From Neisseria montereyensis (GTDB lineage Bacteria > Pseudomonadota > Gammaproteobacteria > Burkholderiales > Neisseriaceae): a DNA stretch of 64,000 nt. The DNA lies in NCBI RefSeq assembly GCF_024834045.1, contig NZ_JANUXW010000001.1, positions 186,001 to 250,000 on the forward strand. The letters are read 5' to 3'. This document shows, piece after piece, positions 28,078 through 38,637 of the stretch (its first letter is position 1; each line of letters opens with the position of its first letter). Position numbers and translations under genes: made by a program. The notes under the pieces were generated by a model that was not told where the DNA came from, did no database searches, and saw nothing but the letters and a program-made list of their open reading frames with translations.

Positions 28078-30228
28078 ATGAAATCTATTATAGAACACAT
28101 TGCGTTGGCTACCCGCTTGTTGGGTGTACCTGTGTCTGAGGCAGCACTCTCTGCAGAAGTTGTGCGGGATAAAAAGCTAAACGTTAATTTTCATTCATTA
28201 TCTGAGGTTTTAAAGAGCCACGGTTTTGAAAATACACTTTCAAAACGTAGTTTACAGGATATACCTTCATTAGCCGTTCCGGTAGTTGTGATATTGCATA
28301 ATGAAGAAGCTGCAGTGGTGACTAAAATCGAGGGTAGTGGCTTAGATAGAAAATATCATGTGCGTCAAACAGATGGGTTGGCTCAAGTATTGGATCATGA
28401 GCAATTGATGATTTTGTATTTGGGCTACTGTTGGTTTATTAAGCCTAAAATGGTTTCCGATATGCGTTCTGAATTACCGGAATACCATTTGCCTAAGTCA
28501 TGGTTTTGGAAAGTTATTTGGCGGTTTAGGGCTTATTATTATCAAGTTATTTTAGCGACTTTTATTATTAATTTTTTAGCGTTGGTTAGTTCCCTATATG
28601 TCATGAATGTTTATGACAGAGTTATTCCTAACCAGGCTTATGAAACTTTGTGGGTATTGAGTATCGGTGTGATATTGGCGATTTCTTTTGAATTTGCCGC
28701 TAAATTGATTCGTGGCCATTTAACCGATATTGCAGGTAAAAAAGCCGATTTGATTATTAGCTCCGCTTTGTTTCGTCGCGTGATGGCTTTGCGTTTGGCT
28801 GATCGCCCGGCGTCTGCGGGTTCATATGCCAATAACTTGCGCGAATTTGAATCTGTACGCGAGTTTATGACAAGCGCAAGTTTGTTGACATTGGTCGATT
28901 TGCCGTTCCTTTTATTATTCATTACGGTTATTGCCATTGTTGGCGGAAAGTTAGCTTTGGTTCCATTAACGATTATTCCTATTGTAGCCATTGTAGGATT
29001 ATTGGTTCAGCGCCCTTTATCACGTCATATCAACGAGTCTATGAAAGAGTCTTCCCAACGTTCAGGTTTGGCGGTAGAGGCGATTGAAGGGATTGAAACG
29101 TTAAAAACCAATAATGCAACTTCTTGGGCTCAGCAACGTTGGGATGAATATACGGCTAAAACTTCTGCTTCTTCTATTAAAGTGAAAGATACCAGTAACT
29201 TTATGGTGAATTTTGCAACGGGTATGCAACAGCTCAATACGGTATTTTGGGTTTTGTTGGGTACTTATTTAATTCATGCAGATAATCCCGCAGAACGGAT
29301 TACCATGGGTGCGTTGATTGCTTCGGTTATTTTATCAGGTAGGGCACTAGCACCCTTGGCACAAATAGCCGGATTGGCAACACGGTTTCAACAAGCCAAA
29401 TTGGCTTTGGAAGGTGTCAATAATATTGTAGAACGGCCTATCGAAAGAAGCCCGGAACGTCAATATATTACTTTAGATCATGTTCAGGGCAATATTACCT
29501 TTGAAAATGTGTCATTCAAATATCAGGACGAGGGCAATGCCGCTGTTACCGATTTACGTTTGAATATCAGACCTGGGGAAAAAATAGGTGTTTTAGGACG
29601 TATCGGCAGTGGTAAAAGCACCATGTTGAAACTGGCCAGTGGCTTATATGATACCGCTAAAGGTAGTGTGATGTTGGATGGTGTCGATATGAGACAGATT
29701 GATCCGAATTTCCTACGCAATCAAGTTGTATTGTTAAGCCAGTCGCCACGTTTATTTTTGGGAACATTGCGTGAAAATATGGATTTGGCGCGTACCGATG
29801 GCTATTCGACCGATCAAGATTTATTGGTAGCCTTAAGACGTTTCGGGCTTGACCGTATTATCCGCAGTCATCCGCGTGGTTTGGATATGCCCCTGGGGGA
29901 AGATGGTTTAGGATTGTCCGGCGGTCAAAAACAGATTATTGCGTTGGCTCGTATGACCTTAAGAGATCCAAAAGTTGTATTGCTGGATGAACCGACTACC
30001 GGGTTGGATCAGGCTACGGAACGTATGGCATTAAACTCTGTGGCGGAATGGGCAAAAGACCGCACAATGATTGTGGTTACCCATCGTCCACAAGTGCTTC
30101 AGATTGTTAACCGTATTATCGTTATGGATAATGGCAAAGTTGTCATGGACGGCCCGCGTGATTTGGTATTGCAAAAATTAATGCAGAGCGAAAAAAAAGA
30201 CAGCCCTCAACTTGAGACTGCCGCATAA
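28078..30228 (+). CDS. Type I secretion ABC exporter (LapB/HlyB-like)
   Basis: 716-residue inner-membrane ABC transporter that powers secretion of a large protein. N-terminal C39-peptidase-like domain (about 1-125) without the catalytic Cys motif, as in HlyB/LapB, so it binds rather than cuts its substrate. Transmembrane region about 150-440. ATPase: GRIGSGKST from 507 (Walker A), LSGGQ at 613-617, VVLLDEPTTG from 633 (Walker B), and a switch His in VVTHRPQ. Best match in kind is the LapB group that exports RTX adhesins. 45 bases after the TolC gene. Confidence 0.93.
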   Translation: MKSIIEHIALATRLLGVPVSEAALSAEVVRDKKLNVNFHSLSEVLKSHGFENTLSKRSLQDIPSLAVPVVVILHNEEAAVVTKIEGSGLDRKYHVRQTDGLAQVLDHEQLMILYLGYCWFIKPKMVSDMRSELPEYHLPKSWFWKVIWRFRAYYYQVILATFIINFLALVSSLYVMNVYDRVIPNQAYETLWVLSIGVILAISFEFAAKLIRGHLTDIAGKKADLIISSALFRRVMALRLADRPASAGSYANNLREFESVREFMTSASLLTLVDLPFLLLFITVIAIVGGKLALVPLTIIPIVAIVGLLVQRPLSRHINESMKESSQRSGLAVEAIEGIETLKTNNATSWAQQRWDEYTAKTSASSIKVKDTSNFMVNFATGMQQLNTVFWVLLGTYLIHADNPAERITMGALIASVILSGRALAPLAQIAGLATRFQQAKLALEGVNNIVERPIERSPERQYITLDHVQGNITFENVSFKYQDEGNAAVTDLRLNIRPGEKIGVLGRIGSGKSTMLKLASGLYDTAKGSVMLDGVDMRQIDPNFLRNQVVLLSQSPRLFLGTLRENMDLARTDGYSTDQDLLVALRRFGLDRIIRSHPRGLDMPLGEDGLGLSGGQKQIIALARMTLRDPKVVLLDEPTTGLDQATERMALNSVAEWAKDRTMIVVTHRPQVLQIVNRIIVMDNGKVVMDGPRDLVLQKLMQSEKKDSPQLETAA

Positions 30229-30320
30229 AATCAATACCAATAAAGGTTATTAGCCATATAACATGATAAAGCCGAACTGTTTCAGACGGCCTATAACAAA
30301 CCGTAAAGGTAATTATCATT

Positions 30321-31544
30321 ATGAGTAGCGAAAACAATATTAAGTCTAAAGATTTGGCATTGGTCAATGATTTGAATGCCGCTTTACAGAAAGAAAAACA
30401 CAGCGGGCAGTTTTGGGTCATTATTTTATTTTTTATATTTTTGGTTGTCTTCGTCATTTGGGCTTATAACAGTCCGATTGAAGAAGTAACCCGTGGACAA
30501 GGTAATGTCATTCCCAGTAGTAGGGAGCAGGTTGTACAAAGTCTTGATCCCGGTATTATTACCGAAATGTTGGTAAAAGAAGGGGATGTTGTTGAAAAAG
30601 ATCAGGTTTTATTAAGACTGGATGATACGAGAAGTTCGGCAATTTTGCGTGAAAGCGAAGCAAAAGTACAAAACCTTGAAGCAATGATTGCACGCTTGAA
30701 AGCTGAAGCATTAGGCGCTCCATTAAATTTTCCTGATGGGATTAGTGATGAATTAAGGCAACGGGAACGTGCTGCTTTTGTAGCACGCCGTCGTTCCGTA
30801 ACTGATGCTATTCATAATCTGACTGTTAGCAAGGCTACCTTAGATAAAGAAATCAGTATTACTGCACCGATGGTAGCTCAAGGTGTGGTTTCGGAAGTGG
30901 AATTGTTACGTATGCAACGTGAATCAAGTGATTTGGCATTGCAAATTTCCGAGCGGAAAAACCGCTATATGGCAGATGCCAATAACGAGTTAGTGCAGGC
31001 AGAATCCGAACTTGCCCAAGCTAAAGAAAATATGGCGATGCGTGCCGACCCGGTAGAGCGCTCACAAATTCGTGCACCTATGCGCGGTATTGTGAAAAAT
31101 ATTCAAATCAATACGGTTGGTGGTGTTGTGAATGTCGGTCAGGATATTCTGCAAATCGTACCGTTAGATGATAAATTATTGGTTGAAGCTTATATTCGTC
31201 CTCAAGATGTAGCGTTTATGCGCCCCGGATTGCCTGCCGTAGTGAAAGTTAGCGCTTATGATTATTCAATTTATGGTGGCTTGGATGGAAAAGTTACGTT
31301 GATCAGCCCGGATACGGTGAGCAATCAGGCAAGGGCAAATGATTTGAAATTGGATCCTAATCAGGTTTATTATCGGATTTTGGTTCAAACGGATTCCAAT
31401 AGCTTAAAAGACCGTAATGGGAAAGATATGCCGATTATTCCGGGTATGGTGGCAACGGTAGATGTGAAAACCGGAGAAAAAACTGTTTTCCAATATCTCA
31501 TCAAACCGATTACGCGTATGAAGCAGGCATTAAGAGAACGTTAA
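30321..31544 (+). CDS. HlyD/LapC-family membrane fusion protein
   Basis: 407-residue periplasmic adaptor joining the ABC exporter to the TolC channel. One N-terminal membrane helix (about 31-48, FWVIILFFIFLVVFVIWAY), then lipoyl/biotinyl half-motif (SLDPGIITEMLVKEGDVVEK), long coiled coil (about 100-235), second lipoyl half (RSQIRAPMRGIVKNI) and C-terminal beta domain ending in GMVATVDVKTGEKTV, the HlyD family signature. Last gene of the secretion operon. A DUS (30281) lies in the 92-base gap before it. Confidence 0.93.
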   Translation: MSSENNIKSKDLALVNDLNAALQKEKHSGQFWVIILFFIFLVVFVIWAYNSPIEEVTRGQGNVIPSSREQVVQSLDPGIITEMLVKEGDVVEKDQVLLRLDDTRSSAILRESEAKVQNLEAMIARLKAEALGAPLNFPDGISDELRQRERAAFVARRRSVTDAIHNLTVSKATLDKEISITAPMVAQGVVSEVELLRMQRESSDLALQISERKNRYMADANNELVQAESELAQAKENMAMRADPVERSQIRAPMRGIVKNIQINTVGGVVNVGQDILQIVPLDDKLLVEAYIRPQDVAFMRPGLPAVVKVSAYDYSIYGGLDGKVTLISPDTVSNQARANDLKLDPNQVYYRILVQTDSNSLKDRNGKDMPIIPGMVATVDVKTGEKTVFQYLIKPITRMKQALRER

Positions 31545-31553
31545 TCGAATGAC

Positions 31554-31584
31554 AAAATATCCCGGTTTTGCCGGGATATTTTTT
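31554..31584 (+). terminator. Type I secretion operon terminator
   Basis: AAAATATCCCGG, loop TTTTG, CCGGGATATTTTTT: strong rho-independent terminator ten bases after the HlyD-like gene. Confidence 0.9.
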
Positions 31585-31756
31585 AATATAGCCTTTTAGG
31601 TATAGTGAAAAATGATAAAACAATCACAATATATAAAGGCCGTCTGAAAAGCACTTGGAAATAAGGTACAATGCCACATTTATCTAACTTCCTTTTCAGA
31701 CGGCCTGAATATACTTAAAAGGCCGTCTGAAAACAATTGAAATAAGCTTATATATT

Positions 31757-33442
31757 ATGATGAATAAAGACCAATTTGCAGACCATCACTTTATCCGCAA
31801 TATTATTGAGGAAGACTTGGAAACCGGTAAAACTCAAACTGTCCATACCCGTTTCCCTCCCGAACCTAATGGTTATCTGCACATCGGCCATGCCAAATCT
31901 ATTTGTTTGAATTTCGGATTGGCCTATATCTATGACGGTTTATGTAATTTACGGTTTGATGATACGAATCCTGAAAAAGAAAACCAAGAATATGTTGATG
32001 CCATTAAAGAAGATGTTCACTGGTTGGGTTTTCAATGGGTGGGTGAGCCGAGATATGCTTCCGACTATTTCGATCAATTGTTTGATTATGCCGTTGGTTT
32101 GATTCGTGACGGTAAAGCCTATGTCGATGATTTAACACCGGAAGAAATGCGTGCTTATCGTGGTACGCTAACCGAACCGGGTAAGAACAGCCCATATCGT
32201 GACCGCAGTATCGAAGAAAATCTCGATTTATTTATGCGTATGAAAAACGGTGAGTTTCCGGATGGTAGCAAAACCCTGCGCTTAAAAATTGATATGGCTG
32301 CCGGTAATGTTAATCTTCGCGACCCGGTTATTTATCGGATTCGCCGTGCACATCATCATAATACCGGTGATAAATGGTGCATTTACCCGATGTATGATTA
32401 TACCCATGCTATTTCGGATGCGATTGAACACGTTACCCATTCATTGTGTACGCTTGAGTTTGAAGCACATCGTCCGCTTTATGACTGGGTGCTGGATAAT
32501 ATTTCCATTGACAATCATCCCCGACAATATGAATTTTCCCGTTTGGAACTGCTGTATTCGATTACATCCAAACGCAAACTCAATCAATTGGTTACAGACG
32601 GCCACGTTAAAGGCTGGGATGATCCGCGTATGCCGACTATTTCCGGCATGCGCCGTCGCGGTTATACGCCGGAAGGTTTACGTTTATTTGCCAAACGGGT
32701 GGGTATTTCAAAATCGGAAAATGTGGTGGATATGAGTGTACTTGAAGGTGCTGTTCGCGAAGAGTTGGAGGATTCTTCACCACGCATGATGGCGGTTTTG
32801 AACCCGATTAAGGTCACATTGACCAATTTTGAAGTAGGAAAAACCCAAAGCCGTAGTGCGCCTTATCATCCGCACCATGAAGAAATGGGTGAGCGGGAAA
32901 TACCGATTTCACCTACTATTTATATTGAAGCCGATGATTTCAGTGAAAATCCGCCTAAAGGTTGGCAACGGTTGACACCCGGCGGCGAAGTTCGTTTGCG
33001 TTACAGCTATGTGATTAAATGTGATGAAGTAGTGAAAGATGACAGCGGTAAAGTGATTGAACTGAAATGCAGCATTGACCATGATACCTTAGGTAAAAAA
33101 CCGGAAGGCCGTAAAGTGAAAGGTGTGATTCATTGGCTTTCGGCCGAGCATGCGGTTACGGCTACCGTTCGTTTATATGATCGTTTATTTACCGAGCCGA
33201 GACCCGATGCGATTCGTGGTGAAGATGGCGAATACCGGCCATTTACCGATTTTCTCAACCCTGATTCGGTGAAAGAAGTGGCAGCTTATGTAGAGCCGGT
33301 AGCGGCTACGTTAGCACCGGAAAGCCGTTGGCAATTTGAACGGTTGGGTTATTTCGTAACCGATCGTTTTGATCACAGTAAAGAGAAACCGGTATTTAAC
33401 CGCACGGTAAGCTTGAAAGATACTTGGCAGAAAACATCTTGA
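31757..33442 (+). CDS. glnS: Glutaminyl-tRNA synthetase
   Basis: Charges tRNA-Gln. 561 residues. Class I motifs: HIGH at 42-45 within [12 protein letters not shown] and the KMSKS-equivalent GISKSE; C-terminal anticodon-binding beta-barrels ([19 protein letters not shown]) complete. MMNK allows two adjacent starts (31757 or 31760). Three DUS copies crowd the 200 bases upstream (31639, 31695, 31722). Confidence 0.97.
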   Translation: MMNKDQFADHHFIRNIIEEDLETGKTQTVHTRFPPEPNGYLHIGHAKSICLNFGLAYIYDGLCNLRFDDTNPEKENQEYVDAIKEDVHWLGFQWVGEPRYASDYFDQLFDYAVGLIRDGKAYVDDLTPEEMRAYRGTLTEPGKNSPYRDRSIEENLDLFMRMKNGEFPDGSKTLRLKIDMAAGNVNLRDPVIYRIRRAHHHNTGDKWCIYPMYDYTHAISDAIEHVTHSLCTLEFEAHRPLYDWVLDNISIDNHPRQYEFSRLELLYSITSKRKLNQLVTDGHVKGWDDPRMPTISGMRRRGYTPEGLRLFAKRVGISKSENVVDMSVLEGAVREELEDSSPRMMAVLNPIKVTLTNFEVGKTQSRSAPYHPHHEEMGEREIPISPTIYIEADDFSENPPKGWQRLTPGGEVRLRYSYVIKCDEVVKDDSGKVIELKCSIDHDTLGKKPEGRKVKGVIHWLSAEHAVTATVRLYDRLFTEPRPDAIRGEDGEYRPFTDFLNPDSVKEVAAYVEPVAATLAPESRWQFERLGYFVTDRFDHSKEKPVFNRTVSLKDTWQKTS

Positions 33443-33821
33443 GTGAAAAGAAGTTACTAGGTTAACTTGTAAAATATAGCTGTATGGCATTAGCGGGATA
33501 ATTTTTTATCCGAATTATGGTATTGGCCGGGTAGTCGCAACAGGTAAAATATTGTCTCTATATGATGAGTTTCATTATAGGCCGCCTGAAATAATTAAAA
33601 AAATTTCAGACGGCCTTAATCTTAATAAAAATAGTTTATTATATTTTGATGATTGTCATATAAATACATTTGACACGCTATAAGCAATTACCTACAATTC
33701 AATTCTGGCAAGCATTTTGCCATTCTTTATCCAGTCGCTTCGGTTTCCGAAATTTCTAACCTCTTTATTTGCACGGCATAGCTGTCGGCATCAGATTTAT
33801 CTATCAATTAAATTATTCATT
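33443..33821 (+). other. glnS-rho intergenic region
   Basis: 379 bases. It holds an imperfect paired-DUS hairpin (33580-33615) and otherwise AT-rich DNA. An ORF reading into rho from 33717 has no family support over its first 35 codons. Confidence 0.5.
33580..33615 (+). terminator. Imperfect paired-DUS hairpin
   Basis: GGCCGCCTGAAAT with ATTTCAGACGGCC, one mismatch, about 140 bases after glnS and before rho. Confidence 0.55.
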
Positions 33822-35081
33822 ATGCACGTTTCCGAACTACAAACCCAACACATATCCAAACTTCTGGAAATGGCCGAACAGAACGGTATTGAAAATGGTA
33901 ACCGTTTGCGCAAGCAAGATCTTGTTTTTTCCATTGTCCGCCAACTGATGAAACAGGGGCAGTCTTTTACCTGCTCAGGTACTCTAGAAATACTGCCAGA
34001 CGGCTTCGGATTTCTACGCAGCTCAGATACTTCTTATTTGGCAGGGCCGGATGATATTTATGTTTCGCCAAGCCAAATCCGCCGTTTTAATCTGCATACG
34101 GGCGATACGATTGAAGGCAGCGTGCGCGTTCCCAAAGACAACGAACGTTATTTTGCCCTTGTCCGCCTCGATACGATTAATGGCGATAATCCTGAAGTTT
34201 GCAAACATAAAATTCTTTTTGAAAATCTCACCCCGCTTTTTCCGACCAAGCAACTTAAGCTCGAACGCGATATTAAGGCCGAAGAAAATCTGACTAGCCG
34301 CGCTATTGATCTGGTTTCGCCTATTGGCCGTGGCCAGCGTGCTTTATTGGTCGCACCGCCGAAAACCGGTAAAACCGTGATGCTGCAAAATATTGCCCAT
34401 GCGATTACGGCAAATTATCCCGAAGTCGAATTGATTGTTTTGCTGATTGACGAACGTCCGGAGGAAGTGACCGAAATGGCACGCAGCGTACGTGGCGAAG
34501 TGGTGTCTTCCACCTTTGACGAGCCGGCTTCGCGCCATGTTCAGGTGGCCGAAATGGTTTTGGAAAAAGCCAAACGCATGGTGGAGCATAAGAAAGATGT
34601 GGTGATTCTACTCGATTCGATTACCCGTTTGGCTCGTGCTTATAATACAGTGGTTCCGGCATCCGGAAAAATCTTGACCGGTGGTGTCGATGCCAATGCA
34701 TTGCACCGTCCGAAGCGGTTTTTTGGTGCGGCACGAAATGTGGAAGAAGGCGGCTCGCTGACTATTATTGCAACGGCATTGGTGGAAACCGGCAGCCGTA
34801 TGGACGATGTGATTTATGAAGAATTTAAAGGCACGGGCAATATGGAGCTGCATCTCGACCGCCGTATGGCAGAAAAACGTATGTTCCCGGCGATTAATAT
34901 TAATAAATCGGGTACCCGTCGCGAAGAATTATTGGTGCCGAATGATCAACTGCAACGTATGTGGCTGCTGCGGAAATTCCTGCACCCGATGGATGAAATC
35001 GAAGCAACCGAGTTTTTAATCGGTAAGCTGAAAGATTCCAAAGACAATAATGATTTTTTTGAGCTAATGCGTGGTAAGTAA
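33822..35081 (+). CDS. rho: Transcription termination factor Rho
   Basis: Hexameric RNA helicase ending transcription. Start at 33822 ([20 protein letters not shown]); 419 residues, identical in length to E. coli Rho. N-terminal helical and RNA-binding domain with GFGFLR at 61-66 (RNP1-like), Walker A PPKTGKT at 179-185, Walker [17 protein letters not shown], and the Q/R loops. Monocistronic, ended by a paired-DUS hairpin that overlaps the stop codon. Confidence 0.98.
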   Translation: MHVSELQTQHISKLLEMAEQNGIENGNRLRKQDLVFSIVRQLMKQGQSFTCSGTLEILPDGFGFLRSSDTSYLAGPDDIYVSPSQIRRFNLHTGDTIEGSVRVPKDNERYFALVRLDTINGDNPEVCKHKILFENLTPLFPTKQLKLERDIKAEENLTSRAIDLVSPIGRGQRALLVAPPKTGKTVMLQNIAHAITANYPEVELIVLLIDERPEEVTEMARSVRGEVVSSTFDEPASRHVQVAEMVLEKAKRMVEHKKDVVILLDSITRLARAYNTVVPASGKILTGGVDANALHRPKRFFGAARNVEEGGSLTIIATALVETGSRMDDVIYEEFKGTGNMELHLDRRMAEKRMFPAININKSGTRREELLVPNDQLQRMWLLRKFLHPMDEIEATEFLIGKLKDSKDNNDFFELMRGK

Positions 35082-35123
35082 ATCATAAGGCCGTCTGAAA
35101 CATTTTCAGACGGCCTTATGATT
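35081..35123 (+). terminator. rho terminator (paired DUS)
   Basis: AATCATAAGGCCGTCTGAAA (from 35081) with a perfect 20-base complement at 35104-35123; three-base loop. Confidence 0.8.
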
Positions 35124-35206
35124 CAAAATGATAACAAGCCTAGTATGGAATACGAATTAAGATCATATATTTTGTATTCATTGTGAAATTAGAGAAAATT
35201 GGATAA

Positions 35207-36568
35207 ATGATGAGTATGATGAGTTGGCCGCAATTGCTTTCTACCCGTCGGTTCCGTTTGAAAGATGGGGAAATCGTCCCCACTGTTACGCCGTCAACCC
35301 AAGAAGGTGCCGACGCGTTGCGTACAGATTTTCATATTGACTATGATCGGGTTGTATTTTCCGGTGCATTTCGTCGTTTAGGCCGTAAAACACAAGTTCA
35401 TCCCTTTGCCGAGCATGATCTGACCCATAACCGCTTGACACATAGCGTCGAAGTCGCCAGTGTCGGACGTAGTTTGGGAAACCGCGTCGGCGTTATGCTT
35501 CAGGCCGGTGGTTTTTTGCCGCAGGGCAATACACCGAGTGATATCGGTGCGGTAGTACAGGTGGCCTGTTTGGCGCATGATCTAGGCAATCCACCTTTCG
35601 GTCATACCGGTGAAGATGCTTTGCGCGATTGGTTCCGCAATCCGGTAAATAGCCGTTATTTAGATGCTTTATCAACGGCCGAGCGCAATGACATTCAAAC
35701 CTATGAAGGAAATGCGCATAGCCTGCGGATTTTGGCCAGCTTGGAAATGTATCGCAATAAAGGCGGGATGCGCTTAACGGCAGCAACGATTGGTGCTTTA
35801 TTGAAATATCCGTGGACAACACTTGATCCTGCCGGCGTGAAAAAATTTAATATTTATCAGACCGAATTGCCCTTTATCCGCAGGGTGGCGGAAGAGTTAG
35901 GATTATTAGAGCAGGGCAATGATCGTTGGGCACGGCATCCGTTATCTTATTTGATGGAAGCCGCCGATGATATTTGTTATGCCTTACTGGATTTGGAAGA
36001 TGCGGTAGAAATAGGGCTGTTGGGTGATGCGGAAGTAGAAAGTATTTTATCGGAATTAACATTCACCGAAACCGCAGGTGCATGGCAGGCGCAAAGCAGC
36101 CGTCAGCGTTGTGCCATGTTGCGCGGTATGGCCATCGGGCGTGCGATTGATGATGTGGCGCAAACGTTTATGACGCATCAACAGGATTTACTCAGTGGTA
36201 CGTTTAAGGGGAAAGATTTATTGGCCTTATGCAGCCCTGAGGTTCAAAATACCCTTGAGAAAGCTAAAGAGTTAGCCCGTACGCGTATTTTCCGCCATCA
36301 AAGCAAATTGATTACCGAAATTGCGGCTTTCCCGTGTTTGGGTTCGGTATTGGATTTATTGGTTCCGGCAGTGTATGCTTTGATTGTGGAAGGGCAAGTG
36401 AGTACCCGCCAATCTTTGGCTTTGGAATTATTGAAACAGGATGATCCGGTAACACTTGAAAATTCACTCTATCAGGCATATATGAAAATCCTAGACTTTG
36501 TCGGCGGTATGACGGACAACGCAGCGGCTAAGATGGCACGGGAAGTTTCCGGTATCGGGATGGTTTAG
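35207..36568 (+). CDS. dgt: Deoxyguanosinetriphosphate triphosphohydrolase-like protein
   Basis: HD-domain dNTP triphosphohydrolase (dGTPase type 2), releasing deoxynucleoside and triphosphate. 453 residues; MMSMMSW gives several possible starts within nine codons. SGAFRRLGRKTQVHPF, then the HD metal site THNRLTHSVEVASVGRSL and CLAHDLGNPPFGHTGE, and a further YLMEAADDICYALLDLEDA. No SAMHD-type extra domain. Monocistronic. Confidence 0.9.
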   Translation: MMSMMSWPQLLSTRRFRLKDGEIVPTVTPSTQEGADALRTDFHIDYDRVVFSGAFRRLGRKTQVHPFAEHDLTHNRLTHSVEVASVGRSLGNRVGVMLQAGGFLPQGNTPSDIGAVVQVACLAHDLGNPPFGHTGEDALRDWFRNPVNSRYLDALSTAERNDIQTYEGNAHSLRILASLEMYRNKGGMRLTAATIGALLKYPWTTLDPAGVKKFNIYQTELPFIRRVAEELGLLEQGNDRWARHPLSYLMEAADDICYALLDLEDAVEIGLLGDAEVESILSELTFTETAGAWQAQSSRQRCAMLRGMAIGRAIDDVAQTFMTHQQDLLSGTFKGKDLLALCSPEVQNTLEKAKELARTRIFRHQSKLITEIAAFPCLGSVLDLLVPAVYALIVEGQVSTRQSLALELLKQDDPVTLENSLYQAYMKILDFVGGMTDNAAAKMAREVSGIGMV

Positions 36569-36914
36569 TAGATTTAGATAAATATTATTTATATAAATGC
36601 AATTATGAATAATAAATAAAAAAAGTTAACGCAAATTTAAATATAAATAATCCATAATTGTTATGGAAAACTATTTTTTTACATATATTTTTATAGCAAA
36701 ATATTGTAATACACCATTATTTGTATAGAAAATATATTGGCTTAATTAAACGTACCTTTCTTTATTAAGAAAGGAATATCGCCATAGCGGATAAAATTTA
36801 ATTTTATGAAAATTTTATAAATATGATTTCTTAGTTTTATAATCATTTGATTTTATTTAATTTTGTTTAACCGTTTATGGTAAATCTGAAGTAAATTAAA
36901 TAGGAAGTGAGAAA
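36569..36914 (+). promoter_or_regulatory. AT-rich control region of the aldehyde dehydrogenase gene
   Basis: 346 bases, strongly AT-rich, no gene. It contains an 8-bp hairpin CCTTTCTT/AAGAAAGG with loop TATT (36755-36774) not followed by T's, so more likely an operator or RNA structure than a terminator. RBS AGGAAGTGAG precedes the ATG. Confidence 0.4.
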
Positions 36915-38372
36915 ATGGCATCAAAAAATCATACGCAACATTGGATTAACGGCGAATGGGTTAATAGCGGCAGCAACCGTGAAACCACCAACCCTTCTAC
37001 CGGTGAAGTAATCGGCACCTATGTTAAGGGTGGCAAAGAAGAAGCTGAGTTGGCTATTAAAGCCGCGCAAGAAGCATTTGCCAATACCGATTGGAGAACC
37101 AACCGTGAATTGCGTCATAAAGTTCTGTTGGAAATGGCGGAGGCTTTTGAAGCGCGCAAAAAAGATTTGGCTACTATGATTGCTACCGAAAACGGTAAAT
37201 TATTTGCCGAAGCCAGCTTCGAAACTGAGTTTGTAAAACCGGGTTTGCACTTTGCTGCCGCTACGGTTTATACAGACTATGGTCGTGCCGCAGAATGGGG
37301 TGCCGGTAAATATTCTATGTTGGTAAAAGAGCCTGTCGGTGTGGTGGGTATCAGTACCCCTTGGAATTCACCGCTTGCTTTGTTGATTCGTTCTTTGGCA
37401 CCTGCTTTGGCTGTCGGTTGTACAACCGTATTGAAAATGCCGGATCAAACCGCATTAACCAACGGCTTAATTGCTGAAGTTTTGGCCAGCGTGAAATCAT
37501 TGCCTAAAGGCGTGATTAATATGGTAACCGGCGGTCATGAAGTATTGGAACCCCTGATTTCCAATCCTGCCGTTCCCGTTATCAGCTTTACCGGCAGCAC
37601 CAGCACCGGACGTGCTTTGCAAGTAGAAGGTGCGAAATACCTCAAACGCTTGAGCTTAGAGCTTGGCGGTAAAACACCGTTAATCGTATTTGATGATGCC
37701 GATTTGGATGCCCTGATTCCTAAAGCAGTTAAAGCGTTGACTGTATTCTCAGGCCAATTCTGTATGACCGGTAGCCGTATTTTAGTACAAAAAGGGATTG
37801 CCGACGAAGTACGCAAACGCCTGTCTGAAGCATTGTCTCAAGTGAAAGTCGGTCCGGCAATGGATCCGCAATACGATATGGGTGCATTGATCGACATGAA
37901 AAACGTTCAACGTGTGAACGGCATGGTGGAAGATGCAATTGCCAAAGGTGCGAAAGCATTGGTTCGCGGTGGTCCTTACACCGAAGGCGAATTGGCTAAA
38001 GGTGCGTTCTACCGTCCGACTTTGTTGGAAGTGAATGACAGCCAAGCCGATATCGTTCAATTGGAAGTTTTCGGCCCTGTATTGACTTTGGAAGTATTCG
38101 AAACCGAACGTGAAGCGGTTGAAAAAGCCAATGCAACCGAATACGGTTTGGCAGCTAGTATTTGGACCAGAGATGTTGACCGTCCTTTACGCGTTGGTCG
38201 TGAAATCGAAGCCGGTACGGTTTGGATTAACGATTGGGTTGTTATGCGTGACGAATTTGAAGAAGGCGGCTACAAACAAAGTGGTGTCGGCCGTCTGCGC
38301 GGTATGACCAGCGTTAGCGAATTCGTAGAAGTAAAACACATTGTATTGCAACCGGGTACTATCGATAAATAA
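36915..38372 (+). CDS. NAD(P)-dependent aldehyde dehydrogenase
   Basis: 485-residue ALDH-superfamily enzyme oxidising an aldehyde to its acid. ISTPWNSPLALLIRSLAPAL (cofactor, catalytic Asn), FTGSTSTGRAL, catalytic Glu in LELGGKTPLIVFDDADLD and catalytic Cys in FSGQFCMTGSRI, then EVFGPVL. The sequence resembles betaine-/amino-aldehyde and salicylaldehyde-type dehydrogenases, but the substrate cannot be assigned. Monocistronic, its own terminator, no pathway partner nearby. Confidence 0.92.
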   Translation: MASKNHTQHWINGEWVNSGSNRETTNPSTGEVIGTYVKGGKEEAELAIKAAQEAFANTDWRTNRELRHKVLLEMAEAFEARKKDLATMIATENGKLFAEASFETEFVKPGLHFAAATVYTDYGRAAEWGAGKYSMLVKEPVGVVGISTPWNSPLALLIRSLAPALAVGCTTVLKMPDQTALTNGLIAEVLASVKSLPKGVINMVTGGHEVLEPLISNPAVPVISFTGSTSTGRALQVEGAKYLKRLSLELGGKTPLIVFDDADLDALIPKAVKALTVFSGQFCMTGSRILVQKGIADEVRKRLSEALSQVKVGPAMDPQYDMGALIDMKNVQRVNGMVEDAIAKGAKALVRGGPYTEGELAKGAFYRPTLLEVNDSQADIVQLEVFGPVLTLEVFETEREAVEKANATEYGLAASIWTRDVDRPLRVGREIEAGTVWINDWVVMRDEFEEGGYKQSGVGRLRGMTSVSEFVEVKHIVLQPGTIDK

Positions 38373-38390
38373 ATCGGTAATATTGGTAGA

Positions 38391-38420
38391 AAAAACCGCC
38401 AGATTCTGGCGGTTTTTTTT
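38391..38420 (+). terminator. Aldehyde dehydrogenase terminator
   Basis: AAAAACCGCCAG, ATT, CTGGCGGTTTTTTTT: textbook terminator 18 bases after the stop. Confidence 0.92.
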
Positions 38421-38637
38421 GTGTTATGAAGATAAATCGCCAATATTTAACCATAAAAGATTGGTTGCTGATATTTATATTTAATTGTTTATTGGATTTC
38501 AATAAATTTTAATGTGATGAGTTCATGTCCCAAAAATAAGTAAATCATTTTATGACGATTATTATTTTATAAAGCTTAGAACGTCTAGCCGATTAAATGC
38601 TACAATTCCAACTATCTAGAACAAATAATTCTTTTTT

